Shown in pieces: positions 34,498 to 45,681 of a stretch of DNA of 64,000 bases (positions are counted from its first letter, which is position 1; each line of letters begins with the position of its first letter). The notes beneath the pieces were generated by a model. That model had not been told where the DNA came from and made no database searches. It saw only the letters and a program-made list of their open reading frames with translations. This DNA comes from Raphanus sativus (taxonomy: Eukaryota; Streptophyta; Magnoliopsida; Brassicales; Brassicaceae): the NCBI RefSeq assembly GCF_000801105.2, contig NC_079515.1:7378001-7442000 (forward strand), written 5' to 3'. The translations under genes were made by a program, and so were the position numbers.

Positions 34498-35690
34498 TTA
34501 TGGGGATAACTCTAAATACTAGTGTCTGGAATGAACTATGGATCTCGGACACCGAGACACGACCTCCAAGAAAATTCGATCGAGTGACTTATACACCCGA
34601 AACTCTTTGTTCACTCCTTTACTAAACGTGACTAGGAATCAAGACACTGCTCTTTTACAAAAATTCTTCCACCCTGAGAACATGCCCTTTATCTCGAGTT
34701 GATACATAGTACCAAGTGGTCAATGGATGATTATGCTTAGGCCTTGATTGGTAGAGCATTAGCATTAGCATTATGCTACACATTATCCAATTAACATTTG
34801 TTTGAAAAACATTTAGAAAAGCATTTACTAAATGCTAATGCTCTCTAAATGCTTTCTAGCAAATGCTCTCATATGAAGCTTTTGGAAGAACATTTGCATT
34901 TACAATTTATAAATTTAAGAAATAAATATAATTAGTTCATTTATTTGATTTAATATTATCATAAAATTATTTTTATATCCAGAAAATAAAAATTTGATTT
35001 CTAAAATAAATTTACAATATAAATATTTTTTTAAATAGTATTTCACATTAAAATATAATTTAATTATATTCTATCTCTTTTATATATTAATATATAAAAT
35101 AAAAGATATATATAATGATAATTTATTTATTCTTTTAATATATTCAAATTATTTTATATCCAAAAATAAATTTATGTTTTATTTATTTTATTTAATAATA
35201 TTGAAAATTATTTTATATCCAAAAATAAATTTATTTATTTTTTAAAAAATACATTCTAAAATAATAATATTTCACATTTAAAATTTAATTTATGTTATTA
35301 ATTAAGATTTATATATATAATTTAATATATATAATTTCAAAATAATTATATTATAAACTAACTTTTATAAAAACTTAAAATTGTATAGTGCTACTGCTCT
35401 ACCAATCATCTTATTAAAAGTTTTAATAAGAGCATACAGCTTCTGCAGCATACTGCTTGTACAGCATACTGCTACTGCTTCTTCATCAGCTGTACCAATC
35501 AAGGCCTTAGAATCATACAAATCTGGTGTCTACTCAGTTAAATCCGAATATGATTTAAACTAAGGAATACTACTGCTCAGATCGGCCAACCAAGTATCAC
35601 TGGTTTACAGAGTCATGTGTGAAAAAAGGTTTGAGCCCTAAGAAAGATGAACACTTCATATGGCAAGAACTAATTCTCTAACCTCTTCTC
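34498..35690 (+). pseudogene. LINE zf-RVT-region fragment (split by MITE)
   Basis: Across several frames the plus strand gives VWNELWISDTETRPPRKF, then LLQKFFHPENMPFISS, and after the MITE (34740-35506) CVKKGLSPKKDEHFIWQEL. This follows the order of a plant LINE from the RT end into zf-RVT (compare PPKIxHFIW). Stops and frameshifts show it is inactive. Confidence 0.45.
34740..35506. mobile_element. Harbinger-type MITE, 767 bp, TTA duplication
   Basis: Inverted termini GGCCTTGATTGGTA on the left and, reversed, GGCCTTGATTGGTA(C) on the right, flanked by TTA at 34737-34739 and 35507-35509, the PIF/Harbinger target. The interior is AT-rich, with AGCATTAGCATT and TACTGCT(T)-type subterminal repeats and no coding. 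Confidence 0.82.
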
Positions 35691-36048
35691 TAGCCTCCTT
35701 CTCTAGCCTCTTCTCTAGCCTCTTTAGGAGCCTCTTTACGAGCTTTCTTCGAGGTCTCTGATTGTCTTCCTCCTCCTCCTCCACCTCCACCACAACCATC
35801 TCTTTGGCTCTTTTCGATGGAGTCACAAACTTAGGTTTTGTACCAGTGACTTCCCAGCAATCCATGGTCCACTTCCACGGTCTCCGATCATACATGACTT
35901 TAATGATGTTCTCCGCGGGCACGTCCTCAACCTCAGAGTCCCATTTTGGCCACATTTCACTAATGTCCTTCTCAACAAAGTTGATCACGCGGGTCTGCAG
36001 TAAATAGAAGAAGAATCGAGTTAGATATTTGAAACAAAATACTAAATA

Positions 36049-36250
36049 GACGACTTAATTATAAGTCATCTACTAAGTCGTCCAGCTGAACGACCTTCCA
36101 TACGACTTATTATAGTCGTCTACTAAGTCGTCCAGCTGGACGACCTTCCAGACGACTTATTATAAGTCGTCCAGCTGGAAGACCTTCCAGACGACTTATA
36201 ATAAGTCGTCTACTAAGTCGTCCAGCTGGAAGACTTTCCAGACAACTTAA
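36049..36250. repeat. Palindromic GACGACTT minisatellite, intron copy 1
   Basis: Alternating GACGACTTA and TAAGTCGTC arms with GTCGTCCAGCTGGACGAC palindromes in units of roughly 40-60 bp. It occupies an intron of the DUF1985 pseudogene. The arms allow repeated hairpins. Confidence 0.85.
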
Positions 36251-37194
36251 TTAAGTGAAGATGGAAAGGTACCTGACTCAAGATAGCAGCTTTCATGAAT
36301 CTGCGGCCTCTGCTGCCCTCGTAAGCCAGAATCGGTGGAGACGGACTGTTTGCTCTGGGACTACCAATACTAGCACCCAATCCCGGAATAGCTGTGTACG
36401 CCCAGACCTGAAGAAACTTGTATAAACCCATCCACGGTGTAACAGCCAGTAATATCTTTGTTCCACAAAGAGTCCATCAGCACCTTAAACGCGACTATCC
36501 CCCATGGATAATTCTCAAACCGTTCTAAATCCATCACTAGCCTTGCCAGAGTAGCTCGTGTAGCGGTTTGAAAACTTTCTCCCTTCAATGAATCCAGTGA
36601 AGATGGAAAGGTACGCGAGTCGCTTGCGATCTTTCCCTGGACCAATCCCCGCATCTCTTCAGTGCTGCTATTATCTGATCAGTAGTTGGCCAGCTTCCAG
36701 ATGAACTCCCATCATCCCTCAGAAAGAACCATCTCTGGGGTAACTTCACATTCTGGTTTCTCAAGGTCTTCGATGTACTCGCAGTTTAGACCAGTGATGT
36801 TTTCAAACTCTAACAGTGAAAACCTCGCAGGTTCTGGACCAACGAGACACCACATCTCGTACTTCTTCTTAATGTCCAGCTTTAAAACAGAGCAAGTAGT
36901 GAACCAGCCTTGAAGCCCAACCAAAATCCCTGCTCCTTGAACTTGATGAAAACTCCCAATCTCGACTCCTTGAGCTCTTCAAATTCAGCATCAGTGAGAG
37001 CTTCCCTAAGAGCAGTATGCAACTTCTTGTTATCCGTATGATACGAAATGCTTTTGTGGGGTTCTGGCTCTTCCCCTAATGTGTATAACCTACGGGGGAG
37101 TTCTGGAATATCCATCCTTTTTGTCTGCAAAATAATCAAAGACAACAATAGAAGTCAGAACACAAGCTAAATCAATCACGCCTTAATTGTTACT

Positions 37195-37377
37195 CCAGAC
37201 GACTTAGTAGACGACTTTAATATAAGTCGTCTGGAAAGTCGTCCAACTAGACGACTTAGTTGACGACTTATATTTAAGTCGTCTGGAAAGTCTTCCAAAT
37301 GGACGACTTATATTTAAGTCGTCTACTAAGTCGTCCAGTTGGAAGACTTTCCAGACGACTTACTTACAAGTCTTCTA
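37195..37377. repeat. Palindromic GACGACTT minisatellite, intron copy 2
   Basis: Same motif set as 36049-36250 (for example AAGTCGTCTGGAAAGTCGTC), lying between the first and second exons of the DUF1985 pseudogene. Confidence 0.85.
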
Positions 37378-37554
37378 GTAGAAAAAATTTCAAGCGGACC
37401 TGATTAGTCGCAGAAGGAGTTGGAGTACTCGTCATTGTGGTTATAGATCTGAAAAATAAACGTGAAACGGTGAGAATGAGTAAATTGAAAGAGACAACGT
37501 GTTATGTTCATCTTTTCCTCGAGTTTGATGACTTACCGGCGTTAGGGTTTACAG

Positions 37555-37800
37555 AGAAACAGCGCTACGGTTTACAGAGAAGAAGCGGCGGCGCTAGGTT
37601 TAGAAGAAGCGGCGGTGCTAGCTAGTGTTTAGAGGAAGCGGCGGTGAGAACGTTGGTGAGCACGGTGGCGAGGGCGACGGTTTGTTCGGAAATAGTGGAA
37701 GCGGGGGCGCTGGGGTTTAGAGGAATCGGCGGCGCTAGGGTTAGAAGAAGCTGCGGCGACAACGGTGAGAATGAAGTGAGATAGATAGCCGACGTTGAGA
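37555..37800. repeat. GC-rich imperfect repeats around the pseudogene leader
   Basis: Imperfect repeats of the form GTTTAGA(G)GAAGCGGCGG and GGCGCTAGGG, unlike the AT-rich surroundings. On the minus strand this is the presumed promoter and leader of the DUF1985 pseudogene. Confidence 0.5.
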
Positions 37801-37978
37801 ACGATGGTTGTTCGGAAATAGTGGGAATTCGAATCGCCTTTGATATCGCCGGTGAGAGAGAACTGTTAGGGTTTCTGAATTTCGCGGAAAATGAAAAAAA
37901 AAATCACCTTATATATTGGGTAAATAATACGGTTAGCTTTAAAAGTACATTGGTAAACTTTAAGGTTTGGTCCGGTTT

Positions 37979-38506
37979 AGACGACTTATTCTGGCTGATA
38001 ATGTACATCAGACGACCTAATATTTAGTCGTCTGGGCACAGAAGACTAAATATTAAGTCGTCCCATATCCTAAAATGAACCCCTAAACTAAAATGACTAA
38101 ATTAACTTACTAACCACGTTATAAAATCAAATTATACTTCAATTGTGTTTACTATACACAGAAATGAACACGCTTTGGTAATTTTAAAAATTTTCAAAAA
38201 TGGTTTTAATGCTTTCCAAAACCTAACCATAAGAACACATACAATACTACAACATATGTTGATGAAACATAAACTAAAGAATATCATGACTCACTACTGT
38301 CACTCATCTGTGCTGAAAACAATTGAAATTTGTTATATATTAATTTATATCTCTTAAGACATATGTTAATTACATAATTCCAATTTTTCACTTATCAAAA
38401 TATTTTTACAAAATTTTTAAATTATGTTTAAGAATAACTGTCCAGACGACTTTAAGTTAAGTCGTCTGGACGACTTATTTTCAAGTCGTCTAAACAGACG
38501 ACTTAC
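37979..38506. repeat. Flanking copies of the GACGACTT minisatellite
   Basis: Two short clusters, 37979-38063 and 38442-38506, upstream of the pseudogene. They carry the same GACGACTT/AAGTCGTC arms, with AATATTTAGTCGTCTGG variants. The sequence between them (38064-38441) is AT-rich and non-coding. Confidence 0.75.
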
Positions 38507-38935
38507 GAGGGGTAGAAACGTAAAAAAAAATCCGTTTTTTTTTTTGTTCACAAGGAGATAGTTGTAATTTCAATAGCCTTTTAGGTTACTTTTGCCTTTG
38601 ACCCAAGTTGTGGTATTCTTTTGGGTTTGACTCCAAGTTTTGAGTCACAATTGGTAATTCTCCCTAAATTAAAACTTAAATATCAATTAATGTTTACAAA
38701 TTTGTACAAAAATACCTTATTTGATCTACCGGTTAATATATTCTTACTATTAGACACAAAATGTCTCACATCAGTAGTTGAAAGAGATCATAAATAATAT
38801 ATACGATAGATGGACTAATCCACTTATCACCAATTGGTTTTAGGTTAGAAATTCATATAGCTTAACACTTATTTGTCCACCAGTATGAGAGTTCGAATCT
38901 TCCAAAAAATAACTTTTAGTTTACAGAATTTATCT

Positions 38936-39315
38936 AAAATGACCTAATTTTCTATAAATTAATGGATGACTAATATCTTTGATGGTCAATATATATAAAC
39001 ATAATTTTAAAAGTTTATGTAGTATTTTTAAATTTTAAATTTCATAATTTATCAAAAATAACGTCATTTGATAAATTAATGGTTTAATAACACATTTGAT
39101 GATTAATATATATAAGCACAATTTTGAGAATTCGTGTAGTATTTTTGGATTTTTGTTTAGTTTAGTATGAAATATGCACTACTATAAAGTTTATGAAGGA
39201 CATGACACAACACTTGAAGTTCATATAGTATTTTTAAGTTTTTGTGTAGTTTAGTATAGAATACGAACTACTATAAAATTCGTGAAGGAATAGGCCGACA
39301 GGTAAAGTTCATGTT
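38936..39315. repeat. Nested direct repeats, about 90-120 bp
   Basis: Two diverged copies of AAATTAATGG...TATATATAA(R)CA(Y)AATTTT...GTGTAGTATTTTT (about 38957-39037 and 39073-39160) are followed by two copies of a GTTTAGTATRGAATAYGMACTACTATAAA block (about 39160 and 39245). The origin is unknown. Confidence 0.5.
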
Positions 39316-40493
39316 GAAAATAGACACTTTTTCTACTAAAACACCCAAGTGACCATTGTAAAACAGTAAAGAATGAAAATGACGAAAAGACAGCACACAC
39401 GACCACCCAATATATATTTTCTTTTTAAGTCATTTTATTACTCAAATTTGAGGTGATCTGGGTAACTATCCAATATTTAAATGGGAAAATGGATAGAGTG
39501 TGAATTGTATTATGTTCGGACAATGAGATTGTTAGAATATGATATTATCCACATGCTTACTTACGTTGTAATGAAAACGTTTGATTACATATTTACATAG
39601 TGGAAACGTGTTTGCTCCAGTTATTCTCAAAAAACTCTTGAAAACTATAATCTATATATACCACACATTGTGTTCAAATGAAAATTAACTAGATTTTGAT
39701 TTGCGCATCTGTGTAAATGTTAGTTTTGATTGTTCTTTTCTATTTTTGTTTGTATGTCACCATTATATATTTTACGCTGTCACTATTATATAATGCAATT
39801 GTAACTGAATATGTTTTGGTTTACGTTATTTTATATCGAGATATTTGGCAGTATCATGTATACATTATTATTTAGAGAAGTGAATATGTTTTGTTCACAT
39901 TTTTTTTAAATAACAATATGTACACTAATCTTTTAACATTTAGTTTTTACCAAATATGTATAAAATAAGTTAATTTATGAAGCTACTAACATAATAAATA
40001 TCTATTCTATTAAAAAGAATTCATGACTTCTTTTATAAGTGATATTTTTACTTGGACCATCTTCTATAAAATTTATTAAATTTATTTACTTAATGCTAAC
40101 AATCATAATATCTTTTGATATTCTAATTTAAAATATATATTTTAAAATTCTAAAATATTTGTTGAAATATTATATTTTCAAAAATTGAATACAAATACTT
40201 TCACTAATTTCGTAATTAGAAATGAAATTTTGAAAAAATATCTATCATTTTAAAATAAAACCATTATATTGAAATAAATATGATAAATTATTTTACATTG
40301 ATAAGTTAATATATTTTATTTTCATAAATATAGAAATATGCTAAGATGTAATATGTTGGTAGAACGGTTTAACATTATTAAACTATATAATACATGTATA
40401 AAAATTAATTTATCTTAAACTTTTATTATATAAATTAATTTAAAAACATGTAATTTAATAAAAATGAATTTCCTTTTATGTAACTCAGAAAAG
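39316..40493. other. AT-rich spacer with possible Helitron ends
   Basis: No gene. At 39689-39692 a CTAG preceded on the minus strand by GCGCAAATCAAAAT resembles a Helitron 3' end. At 40003 a TCTATTCTATTAAAAAGAAT sequence after A resembles a plus-strand 5' end. I could not pair either with its other end. Confidence 0.35.
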
Positions 40494-40925
40494 AAATTTA
40501 ATATAAAAGACAATTTTATTAAAATCATGTAATTTAATAAAAAGGTTTTTGTATAATCAAAAGGGAATATAATATAAATATATCATATATTTAATATAAT
40601 TATATATATATATATGATATATCTAAAACTATAATTTAAGAAAAACTAATCTATAAATATATCAAAAAATGTAATATCAAAAAAGGAAATTATTATCAAT
40701 TGTCTTTTATATTACATGGCTTATATTAAAATTTAATATAAAAGACAATTTTAATATAAAATCATGTAATTTAATAAAAATATTTTTGTATAAATAAAAA
40801 ATATAAATAAATCATATATTTAATATAATTTATATATATATATCTAAAACTATAATTTAAGAAAACCTAATTTATAAATATATCAAAAGAATGTAAAATC
40901 AAAAAGGAAATATATTGAATTAAAA
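40494..40925. repeat. AT-rich tandem duplication, two units
   Basis: Unit 1 starts at ATTTAATATAAAAGACAATT (about 40495) and unit 2 at the same sequence (about 40731). Both continue through ATCATGTAATTTAATAAAAA, ATCATATATTTAATATAA and ATCTAAAACTATAATTTAAG in the same order. Confidence 0.7.
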
Positions 40926-41777
40926 AAATATAACAGTTTCTTTTATATTTATAACATGATTTGAATTCCCTTCACAATCTCAAATTCACAAAAATATGAA
41001 TTGTGTTGTGAACCAACGTGAATTAACTTTGAAGAAAGTAAAGAGCGAAACATATTGAAGCAAATACCTGTTTAAGGTTTTTTATTATTGTGTGAATGAA
41101 TAATCTTACAAATCCTTAGATCCGTATTTATAGCAGCCTCAAAACCCGATTTCCTTTTCCCTATAGGAATACATACTTATATAGAAAAAATAATTTTCCT
41201 AAACCGAAAAAGGTTTATCCTCCTAGCGCCTACGACTGCTGGTGCACATATATTTAAGACACACAGACAGTACTGCACACAGATGCAACAAATAGTTTTC
41301 CTAAATCATGTATGTTAAATTAGTTTCCTTATGACATTAAAATTTCCAATATCTCATTAATAAAATAAATACATCAAATTAGTTAGAAATATATTTTTAC
41401 GATATTAGAACAATTTTCATTATTTAAAAAATTTGGTCACGTTAATCAGAAAACAACTAATTCTATGAAGTTTGAACCATCAATATAAATATTTCAATAT
41501 CTAAGATTCTACTTTTTCACGAAAATTATGTTTTTCTATATAAAAACAGACATCCATTGTTTTTGGTATAGAAATTTATCATATTTGACCACATGAAAGA
41601 TCAATATGAATATCATAAAGAATACTTCAAATAACTTGGTTAACTAAACTGTAGCGACTCTAACATATGCGGGTGTTACATAAATATTTTACAAAATGAC
41701 ATCACGGGAAAGTACAAGCGGATGAGGCAACATTAATAACATGTAATAGAGCTAGCTAAAACTTTAGTATTTGTAAT

Positions 41778-42033
41778 GTTTTTTTTTGATAACCCAGTAT
41801 CCCACCACTAAGCGTGATCGACTAGCCCACCAGGCTTATGCCCATGCCATTACAGGAATTTTTAAGCCTCCACTTAAGGGCCTCTGGTTACGCGAAGTGG
41901 TCTGGAGGGCGAGAGAAGCCCATGTAAATCCTCTCGTGGCCAACGCGGATCGAACCCAGGGCGGGCACTCCAGCCGAAGTTCCTTTACCACTAGGCCAAC
42001 ACGCGTTGGTTATATATTTAGAATGCAGTATAT
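41778..42033 (-). mobile_element. tRNA-derived SINE, minus strand
   Basis: On the minus strand a box A (TGGCCTAGTGGTAAAGG) is followed about 25 bp later by box B (GGGTTCGATCC). A tRNA-unrelated body follows, and the element ends in an A-run (the T-run at 41778-41787 on plus). A 12-bp direct repeat AGTATTTGTAAT lies at 41766-41777 and 42034-42045, consistent with a target duplication, although about 20-30 bp separate it from box A at the 5' side. The long open frame crossing this region is not a gene. Confidence 0.75.
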
Positions 42034-42159
42034 AGTATTTGTAATATTTGTTACTCTGTTTCAATCGATATTTCAGTTTAGAATGCAGTACATACAATTT
42101 CTAGTTAGTGATGCCTTTATAAAAGAAAACCAAATATGTTACTTACAAGAAAAATTCTA

Positions 42160-42417
42160 CTCCCTCTGTTCCATTTCAAGTGGAGTTTTAAAATTTTTAT
42201 TCTGGTTCATAATATGTGATGTTCTCACTATTCTAGGTGAAATTAAATGTCATTTAAATTTTGTGACCAATTACAAAATCATGTACAATTTTTTTATTGG
42301 TTAAATTTGTTTTATTTAATATGATTTTTATGTAACCAAGATAAAATGTATAAAAGTTTGTATTTTCTTAATAATTGTGTAAAAACCTTAACATCACTTA
42401 AATTAGTACAGAGGGAG
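42160..42417. mobile_element. Stowaway MITE, 258 bp
   Basis: TA-flanked, with CTCCCTCTGTTCCATTTCAA on the left and, reversed, CTCCCTCTGTACTAATTTAA on the right, matching the Stowaway terminal consensus. Non-coding. Confidence 0.85.
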
Positions 42418-43299
42418 TAAAACATTAGGTAGCTTTAATTGAATTTATGTTTATGTGAAACTTTAAATATAAAGTTATATATATATTTTTTTTAAATGCA
42501 ACTTAAACTGGTTTAAACAATATTTTAAAACATTTAGTTTTATTTGTTTATAAATTGTATAAGTGATTTGTGATAATTAAAAAAACTAACTACGCCAGAT
42601 TGAAATAAAATTAGAACTTTAGAATCAAATATCATAACAAAATTAAATATTCTGCAAATCAAATATATTAAAACATCACAAATTCAGTAACTTATAAATA
42701 ACGATTAACTAAAATAATATAAAATATAAAACAAAACAAAACAAAAAATATTAATAACCTAGTTTACAAAATATCTGTCTAAATGTTCACTTTTCTTTGG
42801 CGCTACTGTCTAATTGTTCACATGAACCAATAATATATAACATCAAATAAACTAATCTCCAGATGTTAACGGGCCCAAATTGGTAGCCCAGCCCACAATG
42901 AGATGGGGCATGTACAGCTGTGTGCATACTACTACCAGTTTTGATGATTTGTTTCCTTAAAATAATGAATTAATTAATTTATGAAACGCCAATGGTTTGG
43001 GGGTCCGCAAGTCACGACCGGAGACGTGCATTAGAAGAGTTACAGGGCAGAGATTGGCTGGCAATTTCTCAAAACAGAAAAAAAAAACTCCTCTTTCATT
43101 ATTAAGAACACTGGACCCCACCAACCACAATCTCCATTTCTGCTTCGTTTTCTCAAAAAATAATTTATCTCGAATTATTATCCACACGTTTTTATAATTA
43201 ACAGTCCTTATCGAAACAGTTGTAAGATTTGTTAGCCTAATGTTCCTAACAAGTAATGTTAAAATAAATATGGACGGACGTAGTTAAGTTAAGACAACA

Positions 43300-45650
43300 A
43301 AGATCAATTTGAATTTGTGTGTTTAGTAAATCTATTTATATAAAGAAACGTTTTCTTCTCTCCTGGGCGTCCACATAGGAATCCAGCGTGGAAACTCGCA
43401 CTTTCTAAAGCCGATACGTGGCAAGGGTTAATGAAACGCGGCGTCTTGATTATTTGTGTTTCGCATGGATATTCGTTTCGGCTTCGATCCAGCAACCACA
43501 CGGTTGGTATCGAAATCCTAATCAGATTTTGTTCGCTGCTTCGTCGTCTTCGCTCCTCTTTGATCGGCGACGAGACTATCCAAATTCCATAACAGTGGGC
43601 GTTTTGATGTATTCGTCTTGAATCGTCTTAAATCGTGATATTATTACGAGACCTTCCGCTGATCTGTTCGTCGGTGTAATCGGTATAAATATCTACAGAT
43701 CTCTCTTCTGCATATCGTACTGTTATTATTTCCGTGTTATTAAGGTTTTTTTTCTGATTGTGTATTTTTCTTAAAAAATAAAATTATTTGGTCTGATTTA
43801 TTGTTGTCGGCGAACTGTATCGTGATTATCATCACTGGTATTGTGTTCCGTTGAACCAGACCCTGTCGTTTAGTAAGAGTTTGATTTCCTGTTTGATAGA
43901 GTCAGATACTGATAATTTTTTCTTTTCTTTTTGTGTTATTTTTTCTTAAACAAATAACTTACTTGGTCTGATTTATTATTGTCGGTGAACTGTATCATAA
44001 TTGTTAACACTGGTATTATGTTCCTGTGAACCTGTTGTTTAGTATTGTGTTTGATTTCGTGTTTGGTAGTGTCGATACTGATAATTTTTTTTTAAAAGAA
44101 ACTTAATTAGTTCTGATAAATTCCAAACTATATTTCAGGGAACCATGATGCAGTTCCTTTGCATCTACGGTGAGTTTTTATTATTGAGGATTCTTGGTTA
44201 TATGTTTCGCAAAGTAGAGAGGTGGACGCTCTGGATTCCGTCTTTTTCCGTCGCCAGCTACATCTATGTCTCTAGGCTCTTAGGTATTGTATCGCAGAAC
44301 TACGTCTCTTCATTTCGTTATTATGATTTAGATTATCAGTTTGTTTTGTATTTCTTTGAGCTTAGGTTTTTGTCCAGATCGGATCTGATTATTCATGACT
44401 ATCAATCATGTGTTTGTAGATTTGGTTAATTATGAATTGACGAGCGTCTAATGTAAGTTGAGCCCATTGTCACCTTTTCTTGGATTAGTTATGTTGTTTT
44501 ATGTTGTTTTGTGTGGAATGATTTCAATTGATCTCAGTGTAGATCCTTACATTGGTTTCTTCAGGTTTTATCAGGCTCAGATATTTTCCTCTGTTATTAA
44601 GCAACTTTTTTTATGGCCAAGCTTTTACCATTATCGACTTCACTCATTCCAAGAAGCAACCCATTGGTTTTTTTTTAATGTTTGTTTGCTCTTATGGTAC
44701 ATGTAGATATATGAACAGACATGACTACCTTTGCTAGAGACTGTATCTGAAATTCAAATGGAAATGGGCACGGTGCAATGAACTGTGGGGTATTTGGGAG
44801 TCATGTGATATGCAAGAAGATGCTCACTGTTGCGATGTTCATATCTCAAACCATCCAATTAGGCATGCTAAATTTTGGGACCAAGGTGAACATGTTTCTT
44901 TCTTTCTTTGTCATTTGTATATTCTGAGTTTAATTAATGAAGGAATATGGTTGATGATTCCAGCTTTTGTTGTTCCACAGGTAGAAATAAAGAATTTAAA
45001 TGCGTCTTCAACACTTAGCTGGAAAGTTGACTATGAGAGTATCAAGACAGTCACTTCTCTACAACCAGGTACAAGCCGGCTAGATTGTGGGAAGAAGGAA
45101 CTCAGGTAGCAAGCTACCTTGCAACCATCGCTAGACGCACAAAAGACTATTCTTCCAGAAATCATAAACATAAAAGATATATGTATAGCTGTGATGAACT
45201 CATCAGGAGGATCCCAAGATTCAGAGGTATGATGATAAAATGATTACACTTAAAAATGAGAACCTCAGTGATATCTCTGTGATCTACAATTATTATGTTT
45301 GTGTATATAATTAGGCCGTCAATGAGTTTCCCTACAATCAACTCACTGAAGCTGTACAAATGGTGAAAAAGCCTTACCTCAGTCAGTGCCAGTTATTTCC
45401 CATTGAGTTATTCAAGAAGATGTTTCATCTGACATCATTTTTAGTAAGATTTAATTTGTCTTGCTGTAGAAAGTAAAGCCTTTAGTTTATTTGAATATCA
45501 CACTCCTAACATGGAACTCTTTTTTTTTTTGCTCTGTAGTTTTCTGCGATATACCAACTATAGAAGACAAAACTCTTCTTTGAGTGGTATAGAATACTTG
45601 CCTGGATGGGAAACTCTTCTTAGTCAACATCAGATTTCATTAGTAAGCTT
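43300..45650 (+). other. Gene-like sequence of unknown identity, possibly decayed
   Basis: Less AT-rich than its flanks, with several plausible GT-AG junctions on the plus strand. It offers MMQFLCIYG followed by a donor at about 44171, a frame DMQEDAHCCDVHISNHPIRHA (about 44807), VEIKNLNASSTLSWKVDYES (about 44983) and, in another phase, RYKPARLWEEGTQVASYLA then YMYSCDELIRRIPRFRG near 45070-45235. No single frame joins them convincingly, and I recognise no family. It sits where the Arabidopsis order has nothing between HON4 and MPK9, so it may be a transposed or captured gene fragment, or a non-coding transcript. Confidence 0.25.
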
Positions 45651-45681
45651 TCAGATCAAACTACTGTAACAAGGAGCCACT

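Larger units (their letters stand above)
35656..37435 (-). pseudogene. DUF1985-type (Ulp1-transposon-associated) gene, frameshifted
   Basis: Minus strand. A short first exon (37435-37400, MTSTPTPSATNQ) is followed by an intron made of the minisatellite, then from 37124 TKRMDIPELPRRLYTLGEE...KLHTALREALTDAEFEELKESRLGVFIKFKEQGF. Further fragments read LDIKKKYEMWCLVGPEPARF, FENITGLNCEYIEDLEKPE, VMDLERFENYPWG, FKVLMDSLWNKDITGCYTVDG, and after a second minisatellite intron MINFVEKDISEMWPKWDSE...WKWTMDCWEVTGTKPKF with a Lys/Glu-rich tail. This matches the DUF1985 (and DUF287-like) proteins amplified in Brassica with Ulp1-protease transposons. The frame shifts near 36900 and again near 36615, and another join fails near 36430, so it is a pseudogene. 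No Ulp1 protease domain is seen. Confidence 0.7.

Noticed and set aside
36049..36250. Regular repeats with palindromic arms, superficially CRISPR-like
   Set aside because: Units vary in length and order, there are no unique spacers of fixed size, and the context is an intron of a plant pseudogene. It is a minisatellite.
38870..38915. TTCGAATC box B-like sequence
   Set aside because: No box A at the proper distance and no tRNA or SINE body recognised.
41030..41300. Possible LTR-retrotransposon fragment
   Set aside because: The composition is LTR-like, but I could not find TG...CA ends, a partner LTR, a primer-binding site or target duplications.
41930..42010. Possible functional tRNA gene (box A and box B on the minus strand)
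   Set aside because: The sequence continues into a SINE body with an A-tail, and the acceptor stem does not pair.
41786..42304. 172-codon plus-strand frame
   Set aside because: It runs through the SINE in antisense and into a Stowaway MITE, with no domain.
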